Assembly (NCBI GenBank): GCA_020633725.1
Contig: JACKDC010000004.1
Location: 186,001-250,000, forward strand
Source of the DNA: Candidatus Latescibacterota bacterium
GTDB taxonomy: Bacteria > Krumholzibacteriota > Krumholzibacteriia > JACNKJ01
DNA length: 64,000 bases
Reading direction: 5' to 3'
The notes beneath the pieces were generated by a model. It saw only the letters and a list, made by a program, of their open reading frames with translations, was not told the origin of the DNA and did not search any database. Below, piece by piece: positions 42,376 through 50,093 of the stretch. Position numbers and translations under genes: made by a program. Within the stretch, counting starts at the first letter, position 1, and each line of letters begins with the position of its first letter.

Positions 42376-44378
42376 TGTGCGGCATCGTCGGCTTCGTGGA
42401 TCGCCGCCATGCGCCCGACCCGGCGCTGCTGCGCCGCATGACGGCCACGCTGCAGCACCGCGGCCCGGACGGCTTCGGCGTCCGCGTGGAGGGCGCCGCC
42501 GCGCTGGGACACAGCCGGCTGGCCATCATCGACCTGTCCAGCGGTGACCAGCCGATGGCGGATCCGTCGGGGCGCTGGTGGCTGGTCTTCAACGGCGAGA
42601 TCTTCAACTACCTGGAGCTGCGCGCCGAACTGGAGGCGGACGGCCACCGCTTCCACACCACGAGCGACACCGAAGTGCTCCTGCGCATGCTCATGCTCCA
42701 CGGCCCGGACGCCCTGCCCCGCCTCAACGGGCAGTTCGCGATCGCGCTCTGGGACGCCCAGGCGAGAAGCCTGCTGCTCGCGCGCGACCGCTTCGGCATC
42801 CGCCCGCTCAACTACTGGCGAGGCGAGGGCCTCTTCGCCTTCGCGTCGGAGATCAAGGCGCTCTTCGCGCACCCGGAGATCCCGCGCGAGATCGACCGCG
42901 AGTCGCTGCTGCAGCTCTTCCGCTACTGGACGCCCCTGCCCGGCCGCACGGCCTTCGCGGGCATCCACGAGCTGAAGCCCGGCCACTGGGCGCGCCTGGA
43001 CGCCGACGGCGGCTGGCACGAGGAGCGCTGGTGGCGCTTCCCCTTCGGCGCGGTGGAGCCGTCGCGCCTCTCGGCGAACGAGGCCGCCGAGGCGGTGCGC
43101 GAGACCCTGCGCCGCGCCACGAGCCTGCGTCTGCGCGCCGACGTCCCCGTGGGCGCCTACGTGAGCGGGGGCATCGACAGCTCGCTCCTCGCCGCGCTGA
43201 TCAAGGACGAGAACCCGGGCATGCACACGTTCTCGATCCGCTTCACCGACCAGGTCTTCGACGAGAGCCACTTCCAGGATCTCATGGTGAAGCAGCTCGG
43301 CAGCCGGCATCACACGGTGGAGGTGAGCGGCGCGGACATCGCCGCGGCCTTCCCGCGGCTCGTGCGACACAGTGAAAAGCCCGTGCTGCGCACCGCGCCG
43401 ACGCCGCTCATGCTGCTGGCCGCGAAGGTGCGCGAGGTGGGCGTCAAGGTGGTGCTCACCGGCGAGGGCGCCGACGAGGTCATGGCCGGCTACGACCTCT
43501 TCAAGGACGCCAAGATCCGTCACTGGTGGGCGCGCCGTCCCGACAGCCGCCTGCGCCCGCTGCTGCTGACGCGGCTCTATCCCACGAGTCCGCTGCTCGC
43601 GCGCGCGGGCCGCGCCGACTACCTGCACCAGTACTACGGCCGCTGGATCCACGATCCGTCGGACCGCGGCTTCAGCCATCGCCCGCGCTGGGAGACCACG
43701 CTGGGCGTGCTGGACAACTTCCTGCAGCCCGAGCCCGCCGCGCTGCTCGCCGGCGTGGAGAACTGGGACGAGGAGTACCTGGGCGCGCTGCCGCCGGCCT
43801 TCGACGGCTGGGACTGGCTGGATCGCGCGCAGCTCGTCGAGAGCGAGACGCTCCTCGCCGGCTACCTGCTCAGCAGCCAGGGCGACCGCCCCGCGATGGC
43901 CCACAGCGTGGAGGGCCGCTTCCCCTACCTCGACCCCGACTTCGCGCAGCTGGCGGCCTCGCTGCCCTGGCAGCAGCGCCTGCCCGTGCTGCACGAGAAG
44001 GAGACGCTCAAGCGCGCCGCGCGGGGCGTGCTGCCCGCGGCGATTCTCGACCGTCCCAAGCAGCCCTACATGGCGCCCGACGCGCCGAGCTTCTTCGGCG
44101 ACGACGCGCCCGAGTGGGTGGGGGAGATGCTTGCGGACTCCCGGCTCTCGGGCTATGGTCTCTTCGATCCGCGGGCGGTGTCCACGCTGACCGCGAAGAT
44201 GCGGCGCCGGCGGGGCGCGCAGATCGGCTTCCGCGACAACATGCTCCTGGTGGGGATCCTCTCCACGCAACTGCTGGTGCACAGCTTCATCGAGAGCGGA
44301 CCGGAGGGCGGAGCCCCGCCGGACGCCAGCTTCCGCGAGGCGCTGCCCCTGGGCGACGCCACAGCCAATCCGAGGTAG
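42375..44378 (+). CDS. Asparagine-synthase-like amidotransferase
   Basis: A 667-residue glutamine-dependent amidotransferase of the AsnB type. The Ntn glutaminase domain has catalytic Cys2 (MCGIVGF), QHRGPDG and NGEIFNY. The ATP-PPase domain has SGGIDSS at 264-270, TFSIRF and GEGADEVMAGYDLF. It resembles the exosortase-associated amidotransferase 1 family. In EPS loci these enzymes probably amidate uronic-acid sugars or another carboxyl substrate, not free aspartate (inference). The last 35 residues extend beyond the usual core. ACP and acyl-CoA ligase genes follow directly, hinting at a joint modification module. Confidence 0.93.
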   Translation: MCGIVGFVDRRHAPDPALLRRMTATLQHRGPDGFGVRVEGAAALGHSRLAIIDLSSGDQPMADPSGRWWLVFNGEIFNYLELRAELEADGHRFHTTSDTEVLLRMLMLHGPDALPRLNGQFAIALWDAQARSLLLARDRFGIRPLNYWRGEGLFAFASEIKALFAHPEIPREIDRESLLQLFRYWTPLPGRTAFAGIHELKPGHWARLDADGGWHEERWWRFPFGAVEPSRLSANEAAEAVRETLRRATSLRLRADVPVGAYVSGGIDSSLLAALIKDENPGMHTFSIRFTDQVFDESHFQDLMVKQLGSRHHTVEVSGADIAAAFPRLVRHSEKPVLRTAPTPLMLLAAKVREVGVKVVLTGEGADEVMAGYDLFKDAKIRHWWARRPDSRLRPLLLTRLYPTSPLLARAGRADYLHQYYGRWIHDPSDRGFSHRPRWETTLGVLDNFLQPEPAALLAGVENWDEEYLGALPPAFDGWDWLDRAQLVESETLLAGYLLSSQGDRPAMAHSVEGRFPYLDPDFAQLAASLPWQQRLPVLHEKETLKRAARGVLPAAILDRPKQPYMAPDAPSFFGDDAPEWVGEMLADSRLSGYGLFDPRAVSTLTAKMRRRRGAQIGFRDNMLLVGILSTQLLVHSFIESGPEGGAPPDASFREALPLGDATANPR

Positions 44379-44387
44379 ACAGAGCGC

Positions 44388-44627
44388 ATGGAGAACACGA
44401 TTCGGCAGTTCATCGTCGACAACTTCCTGGCCGGCAAGGACGACCCCAGCTTCAAGAACCACGACTCCTTCATGGAGACCCGCGTGATCGACTCCACGGG
44501 CATCATGGAGCTGCTGGAGTTCGTGGAGGACGAGTGGGGCATCAGCGTGAACGACAGCGAGCTGACGCCGGAGAACTTCGATTCCGTGAGCAAGGTCGCG
44601 AGCTTCGTGCAGGGCAAGCTGGGCTAG
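44388..44627 (+). CDS. Acyl carrier protein
   Basis: A 79-residue acidic acyl carrier protein. The phosphopantetheine attachment Ser36 is in VIDSTGIMELL (DST in place of the usual DSL). Predicted four-helix layout and length fit the family. It lies 10 bp after the amidotransferase and 12 bp before the ligase. It is almost certainly a dedicated carrier for the adjacent acyl-activating enzyme and not the fatty-acid-synthesis AcpP, since no fab genes are near. Confidence 0.9.
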   Translation: MENTIRQFIVDNFLAGKDDPSFKNHDSFMETRVIDSTGIMELLEFVEDEWGISVNDSELTPENFDSVSKVASFVQGKLG

Positions 44628-44638
44628 CTCTGCCTGAC

Positions 44639-46174
44639 GTGAACTCGGTCTGGGAGATTCTCGCCGAGGCGCGCGCGCGTCACGGCGGCCGCGAGGCGGT
44701 GGTGCAGGGCGACGAGCGCTGGAGCTACGAGACCCTGACGCTCCGCGCGGGCGCCCTCGCCCGGCGCCTGCAGTCGCTCGGCGTGGGGCCCGGCGATCGC
44801 GTCGCGCTGCTCTGGGAGAACTCGCCGGCCTACGTCCAGATCTACTTCGCGGTGATGCGCCTCGGGGCCGTGCTCGTGGCCCTCAATCCCGTCAACGAGG
44901 AACACTACGTCGACCAGGTGCTGGCCGACTGTACGCCGAGCGTGCTGGTGGCGCAGGCCAAGTTCCTGCGGCGCTTCGCCGCGGCGCTCGACCCGGCCCA
45001 CCTGCCGGGCGGGATCGTGCTGGACGAACCCCTGGACACGCCGCTGCCGGGCAAGACGCTCCTCCTCGACAGCAGCCAGTCCGAGCCGCCCGACCTGCCC
45101 GCGCCCGCGCCGGACGACCTGGCGATGATCCTCTACACCTCGGGCACCACGGGGGCGCCCAAGGGCGTCTGCCTCAGCCAGCGCAACCTGCTGGCGAACA
45201 CGGCGTCCATCGTGGAGTACCTGGCGCTCGACGAGACCGAGCGCGTGCTCGTCCTGCTGCCCTTCTACTACTCCTACGGGCACTCGCTGCTGACGACCCA
45301 CGTGGCCGTCGGCGGCTGCCTGGTGATCGACAACCGCTTCGGCTTCCCCAACGCGGTGCTCGAGACCGCCCGCCGCGAGGCGGTGACGGGCCTGCCCGGC
45401 GTGGCGTCGACCTTCAACATCCTCATGCAGCGCAGCCGGCTCGCGGAGCTGGGCATCCCCAGCCTGCGCTACTTCACCACGGCGGGCGGCGCGCTGCCGC
45501 CGGCGGGGCTGGCGCGGCTGCGGGCCATGCTGCCCGGGGCGACGCCCGTGGTGATGTACGGGCAGACCGAGGGCACCGCGCGCCTCTCCTATCTGCCACC
45601 CGAGGATCTGGAGCGGAAGGCGGGGTCCATCGGACGCGGGATTCCGGGCGTCACGCTCGAGGTGCTGGACAAGGACGGCCAGCCCGTCGCGCCGGGGGAG
45701 ACCGGCGAGATCGTGGCCTCGGGCGAGAACATCATGGTGGGCTACTGGGCCGATCCCGACGAGACCGCGCGCGTGCTGGACGCGCAGCACCGCCTCTGGA
45801 CCGGCGACCTCGCCCGCGTGGACGAGGACGGCTACCTCTTCGTGGTGGGGCGCGAGAAGGACATGATCAAGAGCGGCGCCTTCCGCATCAACCCCAAGGA
45901 GATCGAGGACATCGTCCAGGAGCTCGAGGGCGTGCTGGCCTGCGGCATCGTGGGCGTGGAGGATCCGCTGCTGGGCGAGCGCATGGTCGTCTGCCTGGTG
46001 CCCGGCCCCGAGGCGGCGCTGGACGAGAAGACCGTCCTCACCCACCTCAAGCAGCGCCTGCCCCACTGGAAGCAGCCCCAGAGCGTGCGCTTCTACGAGG
46101 AGCTGCCGCGCACCAGCTCGGGCAAGATCCGCAAGCACCTGCTCAAGGAAGCGCTGGAGGCGGAGGGGGTCTAG
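44639..46174 (+). CDS. Acyl-CoA ligase / acyl-ACP synthetase (ANL superfamily, exosortase-associated type)
   Basis: A 511-residue AMP-forming ligase. The phosphate-binding loop YTSGTTGAPKG is at 166-176. Other core motifs are MYGQTEGTARLSYLPPE, WTGDLARVDEDGYLFVVGREKDMIKSGAFRINPKEIE, and the C-terminal catalytic Lys in SSGKIRKHLL (about 496). It resembles the 'acyl-CoA ligase (AMP-forming), exosortase A-associated' family. It should activate a carboxylic acid as the adenylate and load it on the neighbouring ACP (inference). GTG 44639 is the first plausible start. The gene ends 4 bases into the convergent PEP-CTERM gene's stop region. Confidence 0.9.
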   Translation: MNSVWEILAEARARHGGREAVVQGDERWSYETLTLRAGALARRLQSLGVGPGDRVALLWENSPAYVQIYFAVMRLGAVLVALNPVNEEHYVDQVLADCTPSVLVAQAKFLRRFAAALDPAHLPGGIVLDEPLDTPLPGKTLLLDSSQSEPPDLPAPAPDDLAMILYTSGTTGAPKGVCLSQRNLLANTASIVEYLALDETERVLVLLPFYYSYGHSLLTTHVAVGGCLVIDNRFGFPNAVLETARREAVTGLPGVASTFNILMQRSRLAELGIPSLRYFTTAGGALPPAGLARLRAMLPGATPVVMYGQTEGTARLSYLPPEDLERKAGSIGRGIPGVTLEVLDKDGQPVAPGETGEIVASGENIMVGYWADPDETARVLDAQHRLWTGDLARVDEDGYLFVVGREKDMIKSGAFRINPKEIEDIVQELEGVLACGIVGVEDPLLGERMVVCLVPGPEAALDEKTVLTHLKQRLPHWKQPQSVRFYEELPRTSSGKIRKHLLKEALEAEGV

Positions 46175-46542
46175 ACGGCCCGGCGGCGCAAGCCGCGCGC
46201 CAGGCCCAGGACGCCGACGCCCAGCAGCAGCCCCGTGCCGGGCTCGGCCACGGGCGCGCTGGCGGTGCCGCCGCCGGAGGGCACGTTGCCCTGCAGCGAG
46301 ACCTCGGTGTGGCCGCCGGGCGAGTTGCTGAGGCCCGGGTCGCGAACGGGGCGATGGAGGGGACGGCCGGCGTCGTAGAGGGTGGACTCGTTCCGCAGGG
46401 TCAGCCGGCTGCCGGCGCTGAAGTCGGCGCCCAGTTCGTCGCCGCCCAGAAGCATCTGGTCGACGCCGGCACGGGCGCTGGAGGAGAATCCGAGAGCGAG
46501 CAACGCCAGCAGGGTGAAGGTGACGGCAGGGTGCTTCGACAT
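46171..46542 (-). CDS. Small secreted PEP-CTERM protein (likely exosortase substrate)
   Basis: A 123-residue exported protein. The N-terminal signal peptide is MSKHPAVTFTLLALLALGFS...ARA. The mature part is a short Gly/Ser/Thr-rich region. A C-terminal tripartite sorting signal is present: VAEPGTG, then the hydrophobic LLLGVGVLGLA, then the basic RGLRRR. The usual P-E-P is A-E-P here. The tail matches the recognition signal of exosortases and is the only one I see in the window. I chose ATG 46542, although in-frame ATGs at 46554 and 46566 exist. The gene is divergent from the Wza-like export gene. It may be released or tethered to the polysaccharide. Confidence 0.85.
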   Translation of the reverse strand: MSKHPAVTFTLLALLALGFSSSARAGVDQMLLGGDELGADFSAGSRLTLRNESTLYDAGRPLHRPVRDPGLSNSPGGHTEVSLQGNVPSGGGTASAPVAEPGTGLLLGVGVLGLARGLRRRAV

Positions 46543-46608
46543 GGTGACCACCATCCTCCGGGTCATGTCCCGCCGGCGGGCGGCGGTGTCGGGGATCCTC
46601 CCGACGGG

Positions 46609-46637
46609 ATCCTAGTTGCCGGTTTCGTAAGATGCAA
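46609..46637 (-). promoter_or_regulatory. Promoter of the PEP-CTERM gene
   Basis: Minus strand TTGCAT (46637-46632), a 17-bp spacer, then TAGGAT (46614-46609). Start near 46602, leaving a leader of about 60 nt with GGAGG near the start codons. Confidence 0.6.
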
Positions 46638-46679
46638 GACGGAAACCCGACCCCGAAGTCAGCATGTAATACCGCATGC

Positions 46680-46705
46680 GGCGGCGGGTTCCGAAGCCCG
46701 CATGC
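46680..46705. repeat. Hairpin in the divergent PEP-CTERM/export region
   Basis: GCGGG (about 46684-46688) and CCCGC (about 46697-46701) around TTCCGAAG form a short stem. GCATGC hexamers flank it (46675-46680 and 46700-46705). It lies between the two divergent promoters and may be an operator or a UTR hairpin. Confidence 0.35.
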
Positions 46706-46718
46706 TGCCACAAAGCAC

Positions 46719-46747
46719 TAGACACTGACTGTGGCGCTGCTTACTGT
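46719..46747 (+). promoter_or_regulatory. Promoter of the polysaccharide export gene
   Basis: TAGACA at 46719-46724, a 17-bp spacer, then TACTGT at 46742-46747. Good -35, weak -10. Start near 46754, 20 nt before the ATG, with GGGGGGAG as ribosome-binding site. Confidence 0.45.
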
Positions 46748-46773
46748 CCTGTGAGTTCTATCCGGGGGGAGAC

Positions 46774-47757
46774 ATGCCTGTCACTGCCTTTTTGCGCCGC
46801 GGTCCCGCGCTCGCCACGGCCCTCCTGCTCCTCGTGAGCCTGACAATGGTCCTCCCCGGCGACCTGTCCGCCCAGGAGACGCCCCCGCCCTACCATCTCG
46901 GCGTGGGCGACGTCATGGAACTGCGCGTCTGGCAGATGCCCGAACTCGACCGCACCATGACGGTGGACGAGAGCGGCCGGCTCACCGTGCCGCTCATCGG
47001 CGACGTGCGCGCCACCGGACGTCTCGTGCCCGACGTGGAAGAAGAGATCGTCGAGCGCATCCAGGTCTTCCACCGCAACATCAGCCGCGTGTCCCTGGAG
47101 CTGACCGAGTACAACAGCAAGGCGTTCTTCGTCATCGGCGCCGTGGTCACGCCGGGGCGCTATGCCGACTGGCCGCTGCCCGACGTCTGGCAGGCGATCC
47201 GCAGCGCCGGCGGCGTGTCGCCCGAGGGCGATCTCAGCCGCGTGCGGGTCTACCGCCTGCAGGACGGCAAGCAGGTGCTGGAGACCTACGACATCGAGGC
47301 GCTCACCGCGCAGGAGGGCGTGCTCGCGCTGCCGCAGCTGGAGCCGGGCGAGACCGTCGAGGTGCCGCGGATGCCCATGAACCCGTCGAACTACGTCGGG
47401 CGCGACGGCATCTACGTCTTCGGCGAGGTGGTCACGCCGGGCGTGTATCGCGTGGAGGCGGGCAGCCGCGACGTGCTCGGCTTCATCCTCCAGGCGGGCG
47501 GGCCGGGGCCCAACGCGGATCTCGGCGAGGTCCTGCTGCTGCGGCAGCGGCCCGACGGCAGCCTGCTCCGCCTCGAGATGGACCTGCGGGAGTACCTCGA
47601 CGACGCCGACGACAGCCAGAACCCCCGGGTGCAGCCGGGCGACACCATCTACGTGCCGTCGCAGACGCCGGTGATGACCCTCGTCCGCTCGAACCTGGCC
47701 GTGCTCACCACCATCGCCACGCTGCTGACGAGCGTCATCCTCCTGAGGAACCGTTAG
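46774..47757 (+). CDS. Wza-like polysaccharide export protein (Poly_export + SLBB)
   Basis: A 327-residue exported protein of the outer-membrane polysaccharide export family. Signal peptide about 1-33 (LSAQ). The Poly_export domain starts YHLGVGDVMELRVWQMPELD (about 40-110). Two SLBB-type domains follow (FFVIGAVVTPGRYADWP and IYVFGEVVTPGVYRVEAGS). QPGDTIYVPSQ follows, then a C-terminal hydrophobic helix (about 304-324). It lacks an obvious lipobox. The last helix suggests the amphipathic or membrane helix that forms the outer-membrane pore in Wza-like proteins, or an inner-membrane anchor. It channels the finished polymer outward. First gene of a short plus-strand run. Confidence 0.92.
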   Translation: MPVTAFLRRGPALATALLLLVSLTMVLPGDLSAQETPPPYHLGVGDVMELRVWQMPELDRTMTVDESGRLTVPLIGDVRATGRLVPDVEEEIVERIQVFHRNISRVSLELTEYNSKAFFVIGAVVTPGRYADWPLPDVWQAIRSAGGVSPEGDLSRVRVYRLQDGKQVLETYDIEALTAQEGVLALPQLEPGETVEVPRMPMNPSNYVGRDGIYVFGEVVTPGVYRVEAGSRDVLGFILQAGGPGPNADLGEVLLLRQRPDGSLLRLEMDLREYLDDADDSQNPRVQPGDTIYVPSQTPVMTLVRSNLAVLTTIATLLTSVILLRNR

Positions 47758-47760
47758 GCC

Positions 47761-48777
47761 ATGGCGGCTCGGCGCCTGAGGCGGACCCTCTGGCTCTCCC
47801 TGGCCGCGGGCGTCCTGGTGATGCTCGCGTTGGCCCTGTTCGCCGACCTGGGCGAGACCCTGGACGCCCTGCGCGGACTCAACTACGCCTGGCTGCCGCT
47901 CTTGCTGGCGCTGGCGCTGACCAACTACCTGACGCGCTTCCTGCGCTGGGAGTTCTTCCTTCGCCGCCTGGGCATCCGCGTGCCCGTGGCGGACAGCGCC
48001 GCGATCTTCGTCGGCGGCTTCACCTTCTCGGTGACGCCGGGCAAGCTGGGCGAGGTCTTCAAGTCGGTGCTGCTCAAGCACACCCACGGCGCGCCGCTCG
48101 CGCGCACCGCGCCGATCGTGCTCGCCGAGCGCCTGACCGACCTGGCCGGGCTGCTGCTGCTGGCCGCGCTCGGGGTCTGGGGGGGGCGCGAGGGCGGCAT
48201 CGCCTGGCTGGCGGGACTCGCGCTGGTGCTGCTGCTGCTGGCGGCGCTCGCCTCCGAGCGGCTCGGCCGGGCGCTGCTGGGGCTCCTGGGTCGCGTGCCC
48301 GTGCTGGGACGTCGCCGCGAGTCGCTGGAACACGCCTGGCACAGCGCGCGTCTGCTCATGCGGCCGCGCGACCTGCCGCTGCTGCTCATCGTGAGCGCGC
48401 TGGCCTGGTTCTGGGAAGGATGGGCGCTGGTCTTCGCGGTGCGGGCCTGCGATCTGTCCCTGCCGCTGGGGCAGGGCGTGGGCATCTACGCGCTGGCCAC
48501 GCTGCTCGGCGCGCTGGCCTTTCTGCCCGGAGGGCTCGGCGTGACCGAGGGCAGCCTGGCGCTGATGCTGGTCGGACAGGCCGGCCTGCCGTCGGGCGCG
48601 GCGGCGGCGGCCACCCTCGTCATCCGCGCCGCCACACTCTGGTTCGCCGTGGGCCTCGGCCTGCTGGCGCTGATCTGGCTGGACCGTCGCTGGCGCCTGG
48701 GCGCCCGCCTCTGGAACGGCCTCGAGACGTCCCCGGGGCTCGACGCCAGCCCGGGCATGGAAGGAAGCGGGAGCTGA
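47761..48777 (+). CDS. LPG-synthase-TM / UPF0104-type flippase-like membrane protein
   Basis: A 338-residue polytopic inner-membrane protein of the lysylphosphatidylglycerol-synthase TM (YbhN/AglD-like) family with about eight helices. Family landmarks include RFLRWEFFLRRLGI, FTFSVTPGKLGEVFKSVLLK (about 85-104), IVLAERLTDLAGLLLLA and FLPGGLGVTEGSLALML (about 255-271). Members have been linked to lipid or lipid-linked sugar translocation, but the activity is not settled. It begins 3 bp after the export gene stop, so it is in the same operon. No dedicated Wzx flippase is visible in the window, and this protein could fill that gap (speculative). Confidence 0.87.
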   Translation: MAARRLRRTLWLSLAAGVLVMLALALFADLGETLDALRGLNYAWLPLLLALALTNYLTRFLRWEFFLRRLGIRVPVADSAAIFVGGFTFSVTPGKLGEVFKSVLLKHTHGAPLARTAPIVLAERLTDLAGLLLLAALGVWGGREGGIAWLAGLALVLLLLAALASERLGRALLGLLGRVPVLGRRRESLEHAWHSARLLMRPRDLPLLLIVSALAWFWEGWALVFAVRACDLSLPLGQGVGIYALATLLGALAFLPGGLGVTEGSLALMLVGQAGLPSGAAAAATLVIRAATLWFAVGLGLLALIWLDRRWRLGARLWNGLETSPGLDASPGMEGSGS

Positions 48778-48778
48778 G

Positions 48779-49855
48779 ATGCCCTACGGATTCGCACGTC
48801 GTGCTGCGCTGCTGATCGCCCTCGTCGCCCTCGCGGTTCCGGCCGCCGGACAGGAGCTGGGCATTCTCTCGTCCGAGGCGGGCATGCCCGTCACCCTGGA
48901 CGGCGCCTACGCGCTGCGCGGCATCACGCCCTTCAGCCTCGAGGCCGCCGGCGCCTACACGCGCGTGCGCGTGGGCGGTCGCGGCTTCGAGTGGCGGCGC
49001 GCGCAGCTGGGCTGGGACAGCCAGGGGCGGCCCGTCATCATCAACGACAGCCGCCGCCGCGCGTGGCTGGGCACGTTGCTGCCCGGCGGCGGGAGCATGC
49101 TCTCCGGCCGCCCCTTCCACGGGGTGATGGAGTTCGCCTCGACCGCCTATCTGGCGCTCGGCGCGATCCATGCCGCCGACGATCGCGACGGGGCGCTGGC
49201 CGACTACGAGCGCTGGAAGCGCCTGGCCGAGACCGCCAACGATCCCACGGCCTACGAGAAGGAGGCCGCGCTGGCCTCGTCGCTGTGGGAGGAGTACCGG
49301 AATCACTACGATCGGCAGGTGCTCGCGACGGGGATCCTGCTGGGTCTGGGCGTCGTCGAGTCGTGGTGGTTCAACCGCCCGCTGGACGCGCAGATCCGGG
49401 GACAGCAGATCGGCCTCAGCGTGCCGCGGCTCTCGCGCGGGAAGGCCGTGTTCGCGTCGTTGATCCTGCCGGGCATGGGGCAGGCCTACCGCAACCAGTG
49501 GCGCTCGGGACTCTACCTGGGGGCCGAGGCGGGACTCGTCCAGGGCTTCCTCGAGAGCTACCGGCGCCGGAACCTGCACCAGCTGCGCCTCGACGCCGCC
49601 CAGGCGAGTCTCGACGCGGGCGACGCCGACGCGCCCGACGCCGACGGCCTCCGCCATCTCGAGGACCGCGTCCAGACGGCCGAGGACGACATGCACCTCT
49701 TCGCGGCGCTGGCGGGCGGGGTGTGGCTGATCAACGTCATGGACACCGTCTTCACCCAGCCGGCGGGCGAGCGCCCGCGCGGTCGCGCGCCCCGGCTCGC
49801 GCTGCTGTCCTCGCCCAGCGGCACGCCGGGACTGGGCTGGAGCGCCCGGTTCTAG
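48779..49855 (+). CDS. Exported DUF5683-like protein with PEGA-like N-terminus
   Basis: A 358-residue exported protein. Signal peptide about 1-24 (AVPAAGQ). A PEGA-like segment of about 40 residues follows (MPVTLDGAYALRGITPFSLEAAGAYTRVRVGGRGFE). Then come two related membrane-associated motifs: LLPGGGSMLSGRPFHGVMEF (about 101-120) and LILPGMGQAYRNQWRSGLYLGAEAG (about 225-249), the DUF5683/'PG-x-GQ-Y' type found in FCB bacteria. A coiled acidic helix lies near 270-310. Function unknown; probably membrane- or envelope-bound. It starts one base after the preceding stop codon, in the same operon as the export protein. Confidence 0.75.
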   Translation: MPYGFARRAALLIALVALAVPAAGQELGILSSEAGMPVTLDGAYALRGITPFSLEAAGAYTRVRVGGRGFEWRRAQLGWDSQGRPVIINDSRRRAWLGTLLPGGGSMLSGRPFHGVMEFASTAYLALGAIHAADDRDGALADYERWKRLAETANDPTAYEKEAALASSLWEEYRNHYDRQVLATGILLGLGVVESWWFNRPLDAQIRGQQIGLSVPRLSRGKAVFASLILPGMGQAYRNQWRSGLYLGAEAGLVQGFLESYRRRNLHQLRLDAAQASLDAGDADAPDADGLRHLEDRVQTAEDDMHLFAALAGGVWLINVMDTVFTQPAGERPRGRAPRLALLSSPSGTPGLGWSARF

Positions 49856-50093
49856 CCGACCGACATTCCGCACATATTCCTTGCATCCGGGGCTGAATGG
49901 GGTTTGCATGCCTCGGACGGCGAACGCCCCGGGTCATCTCAATCGGACAGCTGGCACGCGTTCTGCGATCCCGGAGCGAAGGGACGGTGGGGGTCCAGGG
50001 TGGAGGCGGCAGCCTCCCGGGCGCCCGCAGTTCCCGCCGTGGGCCCGCCGCCCCGGCTCGGGACTCGAACTTGCAGCACTCGAGGCCAGCGTC
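49856..50093. other. Upstream region of the PorV-like gene
   Basis: A 238-bp gap with no other gene that I can support. It contains a sigma-54-like element at 49952-49966 (listed separately) and GAGG before the ATG at 50094. No terminator is visible after 49855. Confidence 0.4.
49952..49966 (+). promoter_or_regulatory. Possible sigma-54 promoter upstream of the PorV-like gene
   Basis: TGGCACG, 4 bp, CTGC: the GG and GC dinucleotides have the exact 10-bp spacing of a -24/-12 promoter, with one mismatch to TTGC. A start near 49978 gives a leader of about 115 nt. One match in a GC-rich genome can be chance. Confidence 0.35.
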
